From the NCBI RefSeq assembly GCF_025612915.1, contig NC_069117.1:3358917-3422916 (forward strand): a stretch of 64,000 bases of DNA, given 5' to 3'. The position numbers and the translations under genes were made by a program. The notes below the pieces were generated by a model. It saw nothing but the letters and a program-made list of their open reading frames with translations, made no database searches and was not told the DNA's origin. This DNA is from Magallana angulata. Taxonomy: Eukaryota > Mollusca > Bivalvia > Ostreida > Ostreidae. Below, one piece after another: positions 1 through 11,701 of this stretch (the stretch's first letter is position 1; each line of letters opens with the position of its first letter).

Positions 1-1564
1 ATTTGAAAGAACTGTGTAACTGGGTGAAAAATGTTGAATCCACGGGTGGCGGCGATAGCGATGAATGTTATGAATTGGTGTTGCATGAGGTTCAAAGTCT
101 TTCGTGGACGCCGGGATCACAGAGAGCTCTGGTGATGATTGGAGATGCAAATCCGCATGGTGTAAATTACCCAGACAATAAATTGAGATTAGATTGGGAA
201 GTGGAATTAGACAAATTGGCAGCAATGGTGAGTACTTTTATGCAATAATTAGAGTGTACACGCTTTTGATGGTAAATTAATTTCGATCACTTATAATTCA
301 AATCAACATTAAAAGCAAAGCCCTTTAAATTTTGGCTCATAAACACTTTTCAATTCATTTAGAGTGTCCGCGTGTACGGTGTACAGTGCAGAGGTTCGTG
401 CGATGAGAGAACCAAAAACTTCTACCAAACACTGGCCAACAAGACAGCAGGCAGACGAATGGAGTTGGAGCAGTTTTCCAACCTATTTGATTTTATCATG
501 GCTATTTGCTACAGAGAGCAAGGAGCAGAGTTTCTAGACCTCTATGAACAGGAAGTCCGTGCCAGAGATGCTAGAATGGGTCTCCATAAGGAACTGCACG
601 CTCTATTCGGGGCTCTAAGAGAGGGAGAAGAAGAACCTTCAACGTCCTCGTCAACCGCAGAGAAGCCAAAGTCCAGAACACTTCCATTCAAGCCAGCTCT
701 GAAAAAGAAACCTTCGCTCACAAAGGCTCCTTCCATTACCAAACTGAAGAAAAACAGTTCCCTCATTCATAAAGTCACGAAAACCATCGCCAAAAAGAAA
801 CCCAGGTCTGCAGTCGATAGAAAGAAGGCGAAACTCTTGGCCATTTCTCGTCAAAAGGTACGTAGAAGCTTTTTTCTTCTTCTTCAGAATACACCCCATT
901 AGATTGAGATTGTTTCTCGGTCCTTAATAGAACACTTTGGCTAACCAGAGGTTTTCCATTTATCGATCCAGCCTGCTCTCTTTTTCGGGATTCCTTGGCT
1001 GGCGTAAATGTTTGTTGTTTGACCACGCAGCTCTTTACCATTTGTGGTAAATTGTATTTCATAATATTTCAGATGAACGCTCTTAGAAAACTGAAGAGAG
1101 AAAACGTTCCGGACACGAATTTTTCTTTAAACAAAATACAGTGGTCCCCATGGGAACTAGTTATCTCTCCCACCAAACCAGAAAACGACTCTTTGTGGAC
1201 TGAAAGATACAGAGGAAGAAAGGGTTTCCGCAAAACCAGCGTCTGCGGAGGAAAGACTTTTCCTGCAGCTGTGTACGAGTTCTCTGTGAGGAAACTTTCC
1301 GATCCTAAACGTTACGTGACATACTGTAAATTGTCGTCAGGATTCACCAAGACGAGGTGTTGGGAATCGAGACTTTTATCTCATTCTGACGTTCGATCCC
1401 AAGTCAACAAAATTGTTGCTTTAGGGTATTCCGTCTATGTACGACGATGTTTGTTGAATGATTCTAACAAAGACACTGTCAGGAAATCATTACTTCGATA
1501 TGACTATGCTTGGAAGCGAGTTACAAATGTAAGGGATTCGCAAAGAGATATATCAGTAGCATAA
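1..1564 (+). CDS. vWA-domain protein, array copy 1 (5' cut by window)
   Basis: This is the 3' part of the array gene. The end of exon 1 is <1-227, exon 2 is 363-857 and exon 3 is 1073-1564 with its stop. The first base matches position 3975 of copy 2, so about 74 N-terminal codons, including the MIDAS DxTxS, lie outside the window. The visible part keeps the MIDAS threonine (STGGGDSDE) and the aspartate in VMIGDANPH. Donors (GTGAGT, GTACGT) and acceptors (TTTAG, TTTCAG) are intact, and the visible protein equals copy 2. The AATAAA signal is at 1659-1664. Confidence 0.92.
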
Positions 1565-3610
1565 TTTCTGTCATGTTATTTATTCTATGTCGTTTCTATA
1601 GTACTTGTGTTGCGTTTTTATATCAGAATATTGATTCTGAAGTTGTTGTTGTTTTTCAAATAAAACAAATATGAATGCACCTCTTACTTATGTCACTTTA
1701 CAAATTTCACGACATGCCACTGGTATATTTTAAGCTTCATAAAGTAAAATAGTTCATGAAATATATCAAATAAGGAATTGAATGGAAAATTGAATAGCAT
1801 TGCAATTGTGAAAATCAGAAGTGAAGTGCAAACCTTACAGCATTGACGAAAGGGTGGCATCGCAAGGGAATCTGCAAGATTCAAAGGGGAGCTAATATAA
1901 CACGAAATGCCGGTCAACCGTTGACCGGTAGAATTCTGACATTGACAGCTACGGCGTGCTATTAGTAGGGATTGTAAACATTTGGCAGTAATAAGAGTGG
2001 GTAAGCTTGGCAAAGCTAAAAAATAAAAAAAATTGTCGAAATATTAAAGGATCAATGTCTCACAAAAATCAAAGTATTGGAAATTGTTCCCACGTCTTGT
2101 CAGTAATTTTCCACAAAGATTGATTTAGATTCTTGAAGGAAAAAAAAACAGAGATGTGTTTCTGCTGAATGTAAGCAGGCAGAGATGATTCTAGTCACAG
2201 TATTTAAAAAAAAAACTGTTCTGGTTATAGTCACTTGCGTAAATATTTGTCCAGTGTTACCTTAAAGTGTTGTTTTGAAACACACACGTAAATTTTGAAC
2301 TGCGTCGAGGAAATATTAATTTCATTATCATTACGCAAAATTCACTTGAACTACCAATCTATTCAAACTGGGTGACTATACTGAGATTACAGTCCTTTGA
2401 AATGCAAACAAGGATCGCTCCATGTTTTTTTTTTGTATTCAAACTTCCATGTACAAATTATTGACATTTTCTCATATACTTAGGTTACAGTGCATACACA
2501 TCACATATTCACTTTCTTTAAGATATAAGTATAAACACCGACAAACAGACATATATATGCACAAACAATCTCGAATACTTTCTTTATCAACCATGGAAGT
2601 TTGAGTATTTTTAGTTAAGAAGGGGGGGGGGTGTGTGAAGGAGGGCGGAGAAAGAGAGGGGAACACAATCTATCAAAAGTCATACATATGCAAGAGGATA
2701 CATAATAGTATACTTATATTTTCGTTTGCTATAATTTGATTAAATATCCTTGCAGCTATTATAAACACAGTTCATAACAAGTCACAAATAGTTTGCCAAT
2801 ACTTTTAATACTCAGCAAATTTACAATTCTTAAGTAACAGTAGTTTCTCAATATGTATTCAATCAGTGACAGTTCGTTTTAACATGAGCGTCAAGAGGTT
2901 TGGGACATTCTTATATTTACTGGCAAAAATGAATTGTTTTACTGTAAGAATCGCCCCATGTAAATGTTCATGTTAATGGTATGTTGAAAATAGCTTGGTT
3001 CAAATCCTTTATTTTTGTATTGGTGACTCAAATGAACTTAAAGTGCTTGTCATATGGCATATGTGTTAAACATATGTACGATGATCTTTATGTATATGTT
3101 AAGAAAAACGTGGCACGAACCTTGTTCGCACGAAAAACATTATTTGTAGCGTACATGCATCTCTCCTGTATCTCGAAGGTTTGGTCGATTAACTTCAAAT
3201 TTAAAAAGTTACATTTTAGGTTTGCATTTTAACAACAAACGAAGTTTTGGACAAAACCACTACTTCTCAGTACCAAAACGTTATTCTGACAGCACTTATC
3301 GGTACAAAAAACCCCATTTAGACAAAATTCACATAATACCAAAATATTTTGAATTCACAAAAGGCTTAAAAAGTCAAATAAAACGCATTTTTCTGACAAG
3401 AACTGATTAGTCTTAACAGGCCAATAAATGTTGGCGAACTATTTTTATGACTTAATCAAGAATTCTTGCTATGTTTGCTGTGCTTCTAACTACATCACTG
3501 TAAAAAAAACCCCTTAAAATAAGTTAACTGCAGGTTAATTTTCCAAAATGTATTGAAAGGCTTTAAAATGTGCATAGCAAAGATCGGCAGCAAAAATCTA
3601 TGCTAAATGT

Positions 3611-3714
3611 ATCGCCAGTCTATCCTATCCCGAAATCGCCAGTCTTCCCCTCCGCACGAGTTCGAGACAGAGAATCGCGAGTCTTCACCCCGAATGTATA
3701 TAAACTCGTGCGGA
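3611..3714 (+). promoter_or_regulatory. Core promoter of vWA copy 2: TATA box, direct repeats, inverted repeat
   Basis: TATATAAA lies at 3697-3704, 48 bp before the ATG, so transcription probably starts near 3727 with a very short leader. Upstream are three copies of a 15-bp motif close to ATCGCCAGTCTTCCC, at 3611-3625, 3635-3649 and 3674-3688. A perfect 12-bp inverted repeat, TCCGCACGAGTT (3651-3662) and AACTCGTGCGGA (3703-3714), encloses 40 bp and overlaps the TATA box. The TATA and start spacing are standard for a focused RNA polymerase II promoter. The repeats are candidate transcription-factor sites, but I cannot name the factor. Confidence 0.8.
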
Positions 3715-3751
3715 TACAGAACATTCATATCCACAGAAATACCCTGATCAA

Positions 3752-5538
3752 ATGAACATGGCTGTTCCACCAGGAGGACCTATGGAGATCTGCTTCTCTT
3801 TTGATACTACTGGGTCGATGTCCAGTTCTATAAACGCTGTAAAAGAAAATGTGCAAGAATTGATACTACGACTACAGACGGACATACCCGGTCTTAGAAT
3901 CGCTGTCTTCGCTCATGGTGATTATTGTGATAAAAACTCGTCATATGTCACCAAACACATTGACTTTTCAACCGATTTGAAAGAACTGTGTAACTGGGTG
4001 AAAAATGTTGAATCCACGGGTGGCGGCGATAGCGATGAATGTTATGAATTGGTGTTGCATGAGGTTCAAAGTCTTTCGTGGACGCCGGGATCACAGAGAG
4101 CTCTGGTGATGATTGGAGATGCAAATCCGCATGGTGTAAATTACCCAGACAATAAATTGAGATTAGATTGGGAAGTGGAATTAGACAAATTGGCAGCAAT
4201 GGTGAGTACTTTTATGCAATAATTAGAGTGTACACGCTTTTGATGGTAAATTAATTTCGATCACTTATAATTCAAATCAACATTAAAAGCAAAGCCCTTT
4301 AAATTTTGGCTCATAAACACTTTTCAATTCATTTAGAGTGTCCGCGTGTACGGTGTACAGTGCAGAGGTTCGTGCGATGAGAGAACCAAAAACTTCTACC
4401 AAACACTGGCCAACAAGACAGCAGGCAGACGAATGGAGTTGGAGCAGTTTTCCAACCTATTTGATTTTATCATGGCTATTTGCTACAGAGAGCAAGGAGC
4501 AGAGTTTCTAGACCTCTATGAACAGGAAGTCCGTGCCAGAGATGCTAGAATGGGTCTCCATAAGGAACTGCACGCTCTATTCGGGGCTCTAAGAGAGGGA
4601 GAAGAAGAACCTTCAACGTCCTCGTCAACCGCAGAGAAGCCAAAGTCCAGAACACTTCCATTCAAGCCAGCTCTGAAAAAGAAACCTTCGCTCACAAAGG
4701 CTCCTTCCATTACCAAACTGAAGAAAAACAGTTCCCTCATTCATAAAGTCACGAAAACCATCGCCAAAAAGAAACCCAGGTCTGCAGTCGATAGAAAGAA
4801 GGCGAAACTCTTGGCCATTTCTCGTCAAAAGGTACGTAGAAGCTTTTTTCTTCTTCTTCAGAATACACCCCATTAGATTGAGATTGTTTCTCGGTCCTTA
4901 ATAGAACACTTTGGCTAACCAGAGGTTTTCCATTTATCGATCCAGCCTGCTCTCTTTTTCGGGATTCCTTGGCTGGCGTAAATGTTTGTTGTTTGACCAC
5001 GCAGCTCTTTACCATTTGTGGTAAATTGTATTTCATAATATTTCAGATGAACGCTCTTAGAAAACTGAAGAGAGAAAACGTTCCGGACACGAATTTTTCT
5101 TTAAACAAAATACAGTGGTCCCCATGGGAACTAGTTATCTCTCCCACCAAACCAGAAAACGACTCTTTGTGGACTGAAAGATACAGAGGAAGAAAGGGTT
5201 TCCGCAAAACCAGCGTCTGCGGAGGAAAGACTTTTCCTGCAGCTGTGTACGAGTTCTCTGTGAGGAAACTTTCCGATCCTAAACGTTACGTGACATACTG
5301 TAAATTGTCGTCAGGATTCACCAAGACGAGGTGTTGGGAATCGAGACTTTTATCTCATTCTGACGTTCGATCCCAAGTCAACAAAATTGTTGCTTTAGGG
5401 TATTCCGTCTATGTACGACGATGTTTGTTGAATGATTCTAACAAAGACACTGTCAGGAAATCATTACTTCGATATGACTATGCTTGGAAGCGAGTTACAA
5501 ATGTAAGGGATTCGCAAAGAGATATATCAGTAGCATAA
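3752..5538 (+). CDS. vWA-domain protein, array copy 2 (reference copy)
   Basis: Exons are 3752-4201, 4337-4831 and 5047-5538. They join in phase 0 to 478 residues, with consensus donors GTGAGT and GTACGT and acceptors TTTAG and TTTCAG. Residues ~11-220 form a vWA domain: MIDAS D18-x-T20-x-S22 in FDTTGSMS, T89 in STGGGDSDE and D123 in VMIGDANPH. The section that follows, VYGVQC...LEQFSNLFDFIMAICYRE, resembles vWA domains of invertebrate proteins related to the alpha-kinase/vwkA group. Residues ~239-315 are rich in Lys, Arg, Ser and Pro and low in predicted structure, with possible nuclear-localisation or RNA/microtubule-binding character. Residues 316-478 form a basic, Trp/Tyr-containing C-terminal domain I do not recognise; no kinase domain follows. 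There is no signal peptide or membrane segment, so it is probably intracellular. The start fits the TATA spacing, and AATAAA is at 5633-5638. Function is unknown; metal-dependent protein binding is inferred from the MIDAS. Confidence 0.88.
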
Positions 5539-5632
5539 TTTCTGTCATGTTATTTATTCTATGTCGTTTCTATAGTACTTGTGTTGCGTTTTTATATCAG
5601 AATATTGATTCTGAAGTTGTTGTTGTTTTTCA

Positions 5633-5638
5633 AATAAA
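5633..5638 (+). terminator. Polyadenylation signal AATAAA of copy 2 (one per array unit)
   Basis: An exact AATAAA lies 95 nt after the stop codon, followed by a sequence with T- and GT-rich stretches. The same hexamer sits at the same distance in every unit, at 1659, 9606, 13583, 17556, 21533, 25507, 29480 and 33455. Each copy therefore appears able to end its own transcript, giving a 3' UTR of about 110-120 nt. Confidence 0.8.
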
Positions 5639-5883
5639 ACAAATATGAATGCACCTCTTACTTATGTCACTTTACAAATTTCACGACATGCCACTGGTAT
5701 ATTTTAAGCTTCATAAAGTTAAATAGTTCATGAAATATATCAAATAAGGAATTGAATGGAAAATTGAATAGCATTGCAATTGTGAAAATCAGAAGTGAAG
5801 TGCAAACCTTACAGCATTGACGAAAGGGTGGCATCGCAAGGGAATCTGCAAGATTCAAAGGGGAGCTAATATAACACGAAATG

Positions 5884-5902
5884 CCGGTCAACCGTTGACC
5901 GG
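5884..5902. repeat. 19-bp perfect palindrome in the array spacer
   Basis: CCGGTCAACCGTTGACCGG has 9-bp arms around one central base, 346 bp after the stop codon. It recurs unchanged at 1910, 9857, 13834, 17807, 21784, 25758, 29731 and 33706. It lies beyond the polyadenylation signal, so it is more likely a dimeric protein-binding site or DNA cruciform than part of the mRNA. Confidence 0.75.
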
Positions 5903-7583
5903 TAGAATTCTGACATTGACAGCTACGGCGTGCTATTAGTAGGGATTGTAAACATTTGGCAGTAATAAGAGTGGGTAAGCTTGGCAAAGCTAAAAAATAA
6001 AAAAAATTGTCGAAATATTAAAGGATCAATGTCTCACAAAAATCAAAGTATTGGAAATTGTTCCCACGTCTTGTCAGTAATTTTCCACAAAGATTGATTT
6101 AGATTCTTGAAGGAAAAAAAAACAGAGATGTGTTTCTGCTGAATGTAAGCAGGCAGAGATGATTCTAGTCACAGTATTTAAAAAAAAAACTGTTCTGGTT
6201 ATAGTCACTTGCGTAAATATTTGTCCAGTGTTACCTTAAAGTGTTGTTTTGAAACACACACGTAAATTTTGAACTGCGTCGAGGAAATATTAATTTCATT
6301 ATCATTACGCAAAATTCACTTGAACTACCAATCTATTCAAACTGGGTGACTATACTGAGATTACAGTCCTTTGAAATGCAAACAAGGATCGCTCCATGTT
6401 TTTTTTTTGTATTCAAACTTCCATGTACAAATTATTGACATTTTCTCATATACTTAGGTTACAGTGCATACACATCACATATTCACTTTCTTTAAGATAT
6501 AAGTATAAACACCGACAAACAGACATATATATGCACAAACAATCTCGAATACTTTCTTTATCAACCATGGAAGTTTGAGTATTTTTAGTTAAGAAGGGGG
6601 GGGGTGTGTGAAGGAGGGCGGAGAAAGAGAGGGGAACACAATCTATCAAAAGTCATACATATGCAAGAGGATACATAATAGTATACTTATATTTTCGTTT
6701 GCTATAATTTGATTAAATATCCTTGCAGCTATTATAAACACAGTTCATAACAAGTCACAAATAGTTTGCCAATACTTTTAATACTCAGCAAATTTACAAT
6801 TCTTAAGTAACAGTAGTTTCTCAATATGTATTCAATCAGTGACAGTTCGTTTTAACATGAGCGTCAAGAGGTTTGGGACATTCTTATATTTACTGGCAAA
6901 AATGAATTGTTTTACTGTAAGAATCGCCCCATGTAAATGTTCATGTTAATGGTATGTTGAAAATAGCTTGGTTCAAATCCTTTATTTTTGTATTGGTGAC
7001 TCAAATGAACTTAAAGTGCTTGTCATATGGCATATGTGTTAAACATATGTACGATGATCTTTATGTATATGTTAAGAAAAACGTGGCACGAACCTTGTTC
7101 GCACGAAAAACATTATTTGTAGCGTACATGCATCTCTCCTGTATCTCGAAGGTTTGGTCGATTAACTTCAAATTTAAAAAGTTACATTTTAGGTTTGCAT
7201 TTTAACAACAAACGAAGTTTTGGACAAAACCACTACTTCTCAGTACCAAAACGTTATTCTGACAGCACTTATCGGTACAAAAAACCCCATTTAGACAAAA
7301 TTCACATAATACCAAAATATTTTGAATTCACAAAAGGCTTAAAAAGTCAAATAAAACGCATTTTTCTGACAAGAACTGATTAGTCTTAACAGGCCAATAA
7401 ATGTTGGCGAACTATTTTTATGACTTAATCAAGAATTCTTGCTATGTTTGCTGTGCTTCTAACTACATCACTGTAAAAAAAACCCCTTAAAATAAGTTAA
7501 CTGCAGGTTAATTTTCCAAAATGTATTGAAAGGCTTTAAAATGTGCATAGCAAAGATCGGCAGCAAAAATCTATGCTAAATGT

Positions 7584-7687
7584 ATCGCCAGTCTATCCTA
7601 TCCCGAAATCGCCAGTCTTCCCCTCCGCACGAGTTCGAGACAGAGAATCGCGAGTCTTCACCCCGAATGTATATAAACTCGTGCGGA
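7584..7687 (+). promoter_or_regulatory. Core promoter of vWA copy 3
   Basis: TATATAAA is at 7670-7677. The three direct repeats and the 12-bp inverted repeat are the same as in copy 2. Confidence 0.8.
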
Positions 7688-7724
7688 TACAGAACATTCA
7701 TATCCACAGAAATACCCTGATCAA

Positions 7725-9511
7725 ATGAACATGGCTGTTCCACCAGGAGGACCTATGGAGATCTGCTTCTCTTTTGATACTACTGGGTCGATGTCCAGTT
7801 CTATAAACGCTGTAAAAGAAAATGTGCAAGAATTGATACTACGACTACAGACGGACATACCCGGTCTTAGAATCGCTGTCTTCGCTCATGGTGATTATTG
7901 TGATAAAAACTCGTCATATGTCACCAAACACATTGACTTTTCAACCGATTTGAAAGAACTGTGTAACTGGGTGAAAAATGTTGAATCCACGGGTGGCGGC
8001 GATAGCGATGAATGTTATGAATTGGTGTTGCATGAGGTTCAAAGTCTTTCGTGGACGCCGGGATCACAGAGAGCTCTGGTGATGATTGGAGATGCAAATC
8101 CGCATGGTGTAAATTACCCAGACAATAAATTGAGATTAGATTGGGAAGTGGAATTAGACAAATTGGCAGCAATGGTGAGTACTTTTATGCAATAATTAGA
8201 GTGTACACGCTTTTGATGGTAAATTAATTTCGATCACTTATAATTCAAATCAACATTAAAAGCAAAGCCCTTTAAATTTTGGCTCATAAACACTTTTCAA
8301 TTCATTTAGAGTGTCCGCGTGTACGGTGTACAGTGCAGAGGTTCGTGCGATGAGAGAACCAAAAACTTCTACCAAACACTGGCCAACAAGACAGCAGGCA
8401 GACGAATGGAGTTGGAGCAGTTTTCCAACCTATTTGATTTTATCATGGCTATTTGCTACAGAGAGCAAGGAGCAGAGTTTCTAGACCTCTATGAACAGGA
8501 AGTCCGTGCCAGAGATGCTAGAATGGGTCTCCATAAGGAACTGCACGCTCTATTCGGGGCTCTAAGAGAGGGAGAAGAAGAACCTTCAACGTCCTCGTCA
8601 ACCGCAGAGAAGCCAAAGTCCAGAACACTTCCATTCAAGCCAGCTCTGAAAAAGAAACCTTCGCTCACAAAGGCTCCTTCCATTACCAAACTGAAGAAAA
8701 ACAGTTCCCTCATTCATAAAGTCACGAAAACCATCGCCAAAAAGAAACCCAGGTCTGCAGTCGATAGAAAGAAGGCGAAACTCTTGGCCATTTCTCGTCA
8801 AAAGGTACGTAGAAGCTTTTTTCTTCTTCTTCAGAATACACCCCATTAGATTGAGATTGTTTCTCGGTCCTTAATAGAACACTTTGGCTAACCAGAGGTT
8901 TTCCATTTATCGATCCAGCCTGCTCTCTTTTTCGGGATTCCTTGGCTGGCGTAAATGTTTGTTGTTTGACCACGCAGCTCTTTACCATTTGTGGTAAATT
9001 GTATTTCATAATATTTCAGATGAACGCTCTTAGAAAACTGAAGAGAGAAAACGTTCCGGACACGAATTTTTCTTTAAACAAAATACAGTGGTCCCCATGG
9101 GAACTAGTTATCTCTCCCACCAAACCAGAAAACGACTCTTTGTGGACTGAAAGATACAGAGGAAGAAAGGGTTTCCGCAAAACCAGCGTCTGCGGAGGAA
9201 AGACTTTTCCTGCAGCTGTGTACGAGTTCTCTGTGAGGAAACTTTCCGATCCTAAACGTTACGTGACATACTGTAAATTGTCGTCAGGATTCACCAAGAC
9301 GAGGTGTTGGGAATCGAGACTTTTATCTCATTCTGACGTTCGATCCCAAGTCAACAAAATTGTTGCTTTAGGGTATTCCGTCTATGTACGACGATGTTTG
9401 TTGAATGATTCTAACAAAGACACTGTCAGGAAATCATTACTTCGATATGACTATGCTTGGAAGCGAGTTACAAATGTAAGGGATTCGCAAAGAGATATAT
9501 CAGTAGCATAA
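7725..9511 (+). CDS. vWA-domain protein, array copy 3
   Basis: Exons are 7725-8174, 8310-8804 and 9020-9511. The predicted 478-residue protein is identical to copy 2, with MIDAS residues, splice sites and stop all intact. The spacer after this copy has a private base change near 9953 (AAGTTTGG instead of AAGCTTGG) and a 13-G run, which mark the unit as distinct from its neighbours. Confidence 0.88.
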
Positions 9512-11560
9512 TTTCTGTCATGTTATTTATTCTATGTCGTTTCTATAGTACTTGTGTTGCGTTTTTATATCAGAATATTGATTCTGAAGTTGTTGTTGTT
9601 TTTCAAATAAAACAAATATGAATGCACCTCTTACTTATGTCACTTTACAAATTTCACGACATGCCACTGGTATATTTTAAGCTTCATAAAGTAAAATAGT
9701 TCATGAAATATATCAAATAAGGAATTGAATGGAAAATTGAATAGCATTGCAATTGTGAAAATCAGAAGTGAAGTGCAAACCTTACAGCATTGACGAAAGG
9801 GTGGCATCGCAAGGGAATCTGCAAGATTCAAAGGGGAGCTAATATAACACGAAATGCCGGTCAACCGTTGACCGGTAGAATTCTGACATTGACAGCTACG
9901 GCGTGCTATTAGTAGGGATTGTAAACATTTGGCAGTAATAAGAGTGGGTAAGTTTGGCAAAGCTAAAAAATAAAAAAAATTGTCGAAATATTAAAGGATC
10001 AATGTCTCACAAAAATCAAAGTATTGGAAATTGTTCCCACGTCTTGTCAGTAATTTTCCACAAAGATTGATTTAGATTCTTGAAGGAAAAAAAAACAGAG
10101 ATGTGTTTCTGCTGAATGTAAGCAGGCAGAGATGATTCTAGTCACAGTATTTAAAAAAAAAACTGTTCTGGTTATAGTCACTTGCGTAAATATTTGTCCA
10201 GTGTTACCTTAAAGTGTTGTTTTGAAACACACACGTAAATTTTGAACTGCGTCGAGGAAATATTAATTTCATTATCATTACGCAAAATTCACTTGAACTA
10301 CCAATCTATTCAAACTGGGTGACTATACTGAGATTACAGTCCTTTGAAATGCAAACAAGGATCGCTCCATGTTTTTTTTTTGTATTCAAACTTCCATGTA
10401 CAAATTATTGACATTTTCTCATATACTTAGGTTACAGTGCATACACATCACATATTCACTTTCTTTAAGATATAAGTATAAACACCGACAAACAGACATA
10501 TATATGCACAAACAATCTCGAATACTTTCTTTATCAACCATGGAAGTTTGAGTATTTTTAGTTAAGAAGGGGGGGGGGGGGTGTGTGAAGGAGGGCGGAG
10601 AAAGAGAGGGGAACACAATCTATCAAAAGTCATACATATGCAAGAGGATACATAATAGTATACTTATATTTTCGTTTGCTATAATTTGATTAAATATCCT
10701 TGCAGCTATTATAAACACAGTTCATAACAAGTCACAAATAGTTTGCCAATACTTTTAATACTCAGCAAATTTACAATTCTTAAGTAACAGTAGTTTCTCA
10801 ATATGTATTCAATCAGTGACAGTTCGTTTTAACATGAGCGTCAAGAGGTTTGGGACATTCTTATATTTACTGGCAAAAATGAATTGTTTTACTGTAAGAA
10901 TCGCCCCATGTAAATGTTCATGTTAATGGTATGTTGAAAATAGCTTGGTTCAAATCCTTTATTTTTGTATTGGTGACTCAAATGAACTTAAAGTGCTTGT
11001 CATATGGCATATGTGTTAAACATATGTACGATGATCTTTATGTATATGTTAAGAAAAACGTGGCACGAACCTTGTTCGCACGAAAAACATTATTTGTAGC
11101 GTACATGCATCTCTCCTGTATCTCGAAGGTTTGGTCGATTAACTTCAAATTTAAAAAGTTACATTTTAGGTTTGCATTTTAACAACAAACGAAGTTTTGG
11201 ACAAAACCACTACTTCTCAGTACCAAAACGTTATTCTGACAGCACTTATCGGTACAAAAAACCCCATTTAGACAAAATTCACATAATACCAAAATATTTT
11301 GAATTCACAAAAGGCTTAAAAAGTCAAATAAAACGCATTTTTCTGACAAGAACTGATTAGTCTTAACAGGCCAATAAATGTTGGCGAACTATTTTTATGA
11401 CTTAATCAAGAATTCTTGCTATGTTTGCTGTGCTTCTAACTACATCACTGTAAAAAAAACCCCTTAAAATAAGTTAACTGCAGGTTAATTTTCCAAAATG
11501 TATTGAAAGGCTTTAAAATGTGCATAGCAAAGATCGGCAGCAAAAATCTATGCTAAATGT

Positions 11561-11664
11561 ATCGCCAGTCTATCCTATCCCGAAATCGCCAGTCTTCCCC
11601 TCCGCACGAGTTCGAGACAGAGAATCGCGAGTCTTCACCCCGAATGTATATAAACTCGTGCGGA
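11561..11664 (+). promoter_or_regulatory. Core promoter of vWA copy 4
   Basis: TATATAAA is at 11647-11654, with the same direct and inverted repeats as copy 2 and no difference seen. Confidence 0.8.
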
Positions 11665-11701
11665 TACAGAACATTCATATCCACAGAAATACCCTGATCA
11701 A

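Larger units (their letters stand above)
5539..7583. other. Array spacer, representative (between copies 2 and 3)
   Basis: About 2.05 kb of AT-rich DNA lies between the stop codon and the next promoter. It holds the polyadenylation signal, a 19-bp palindrome at 5884-5902, several A and T runs, a G run (9 G here), and clustered CATATG sites near 7024-7049. Short open frames occur on both strands (for example one of 106 codons at 5667-5987 minus). They have no recognisable domain, no promoter or splice context of their own and low-complexity composition, so I do not call them genes. No 5S, tRNA or snRNA sequence was recognised. Confidence 0.75.

Noticed and set aside
542-1062. Minus-strand frames (74, 82, 95 codons) opposite exon 2 and intron 2 in each unit
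   Set aside because: They are shadows of the coding strand: composition mirrors the Lys-rich exon and none has a recognisable motif.
1693-2013. 106-codon minus-strand frame recurring in every array spacer
   Set aside because: Its repetition only reflects the array period. It has no domain, no promoter or splice context, and single-base changes in units 2 and 3 alter residues freely.
4346-4876. Exon 2 read as an independent gene starting at GTG
   Set aside because: A GTG start is not expected in an animal gene. The region has a consensus acceptor at its 5' side and a GTACGT donor inside the frame, and it joins in phase 0 with exons 1 and 3.
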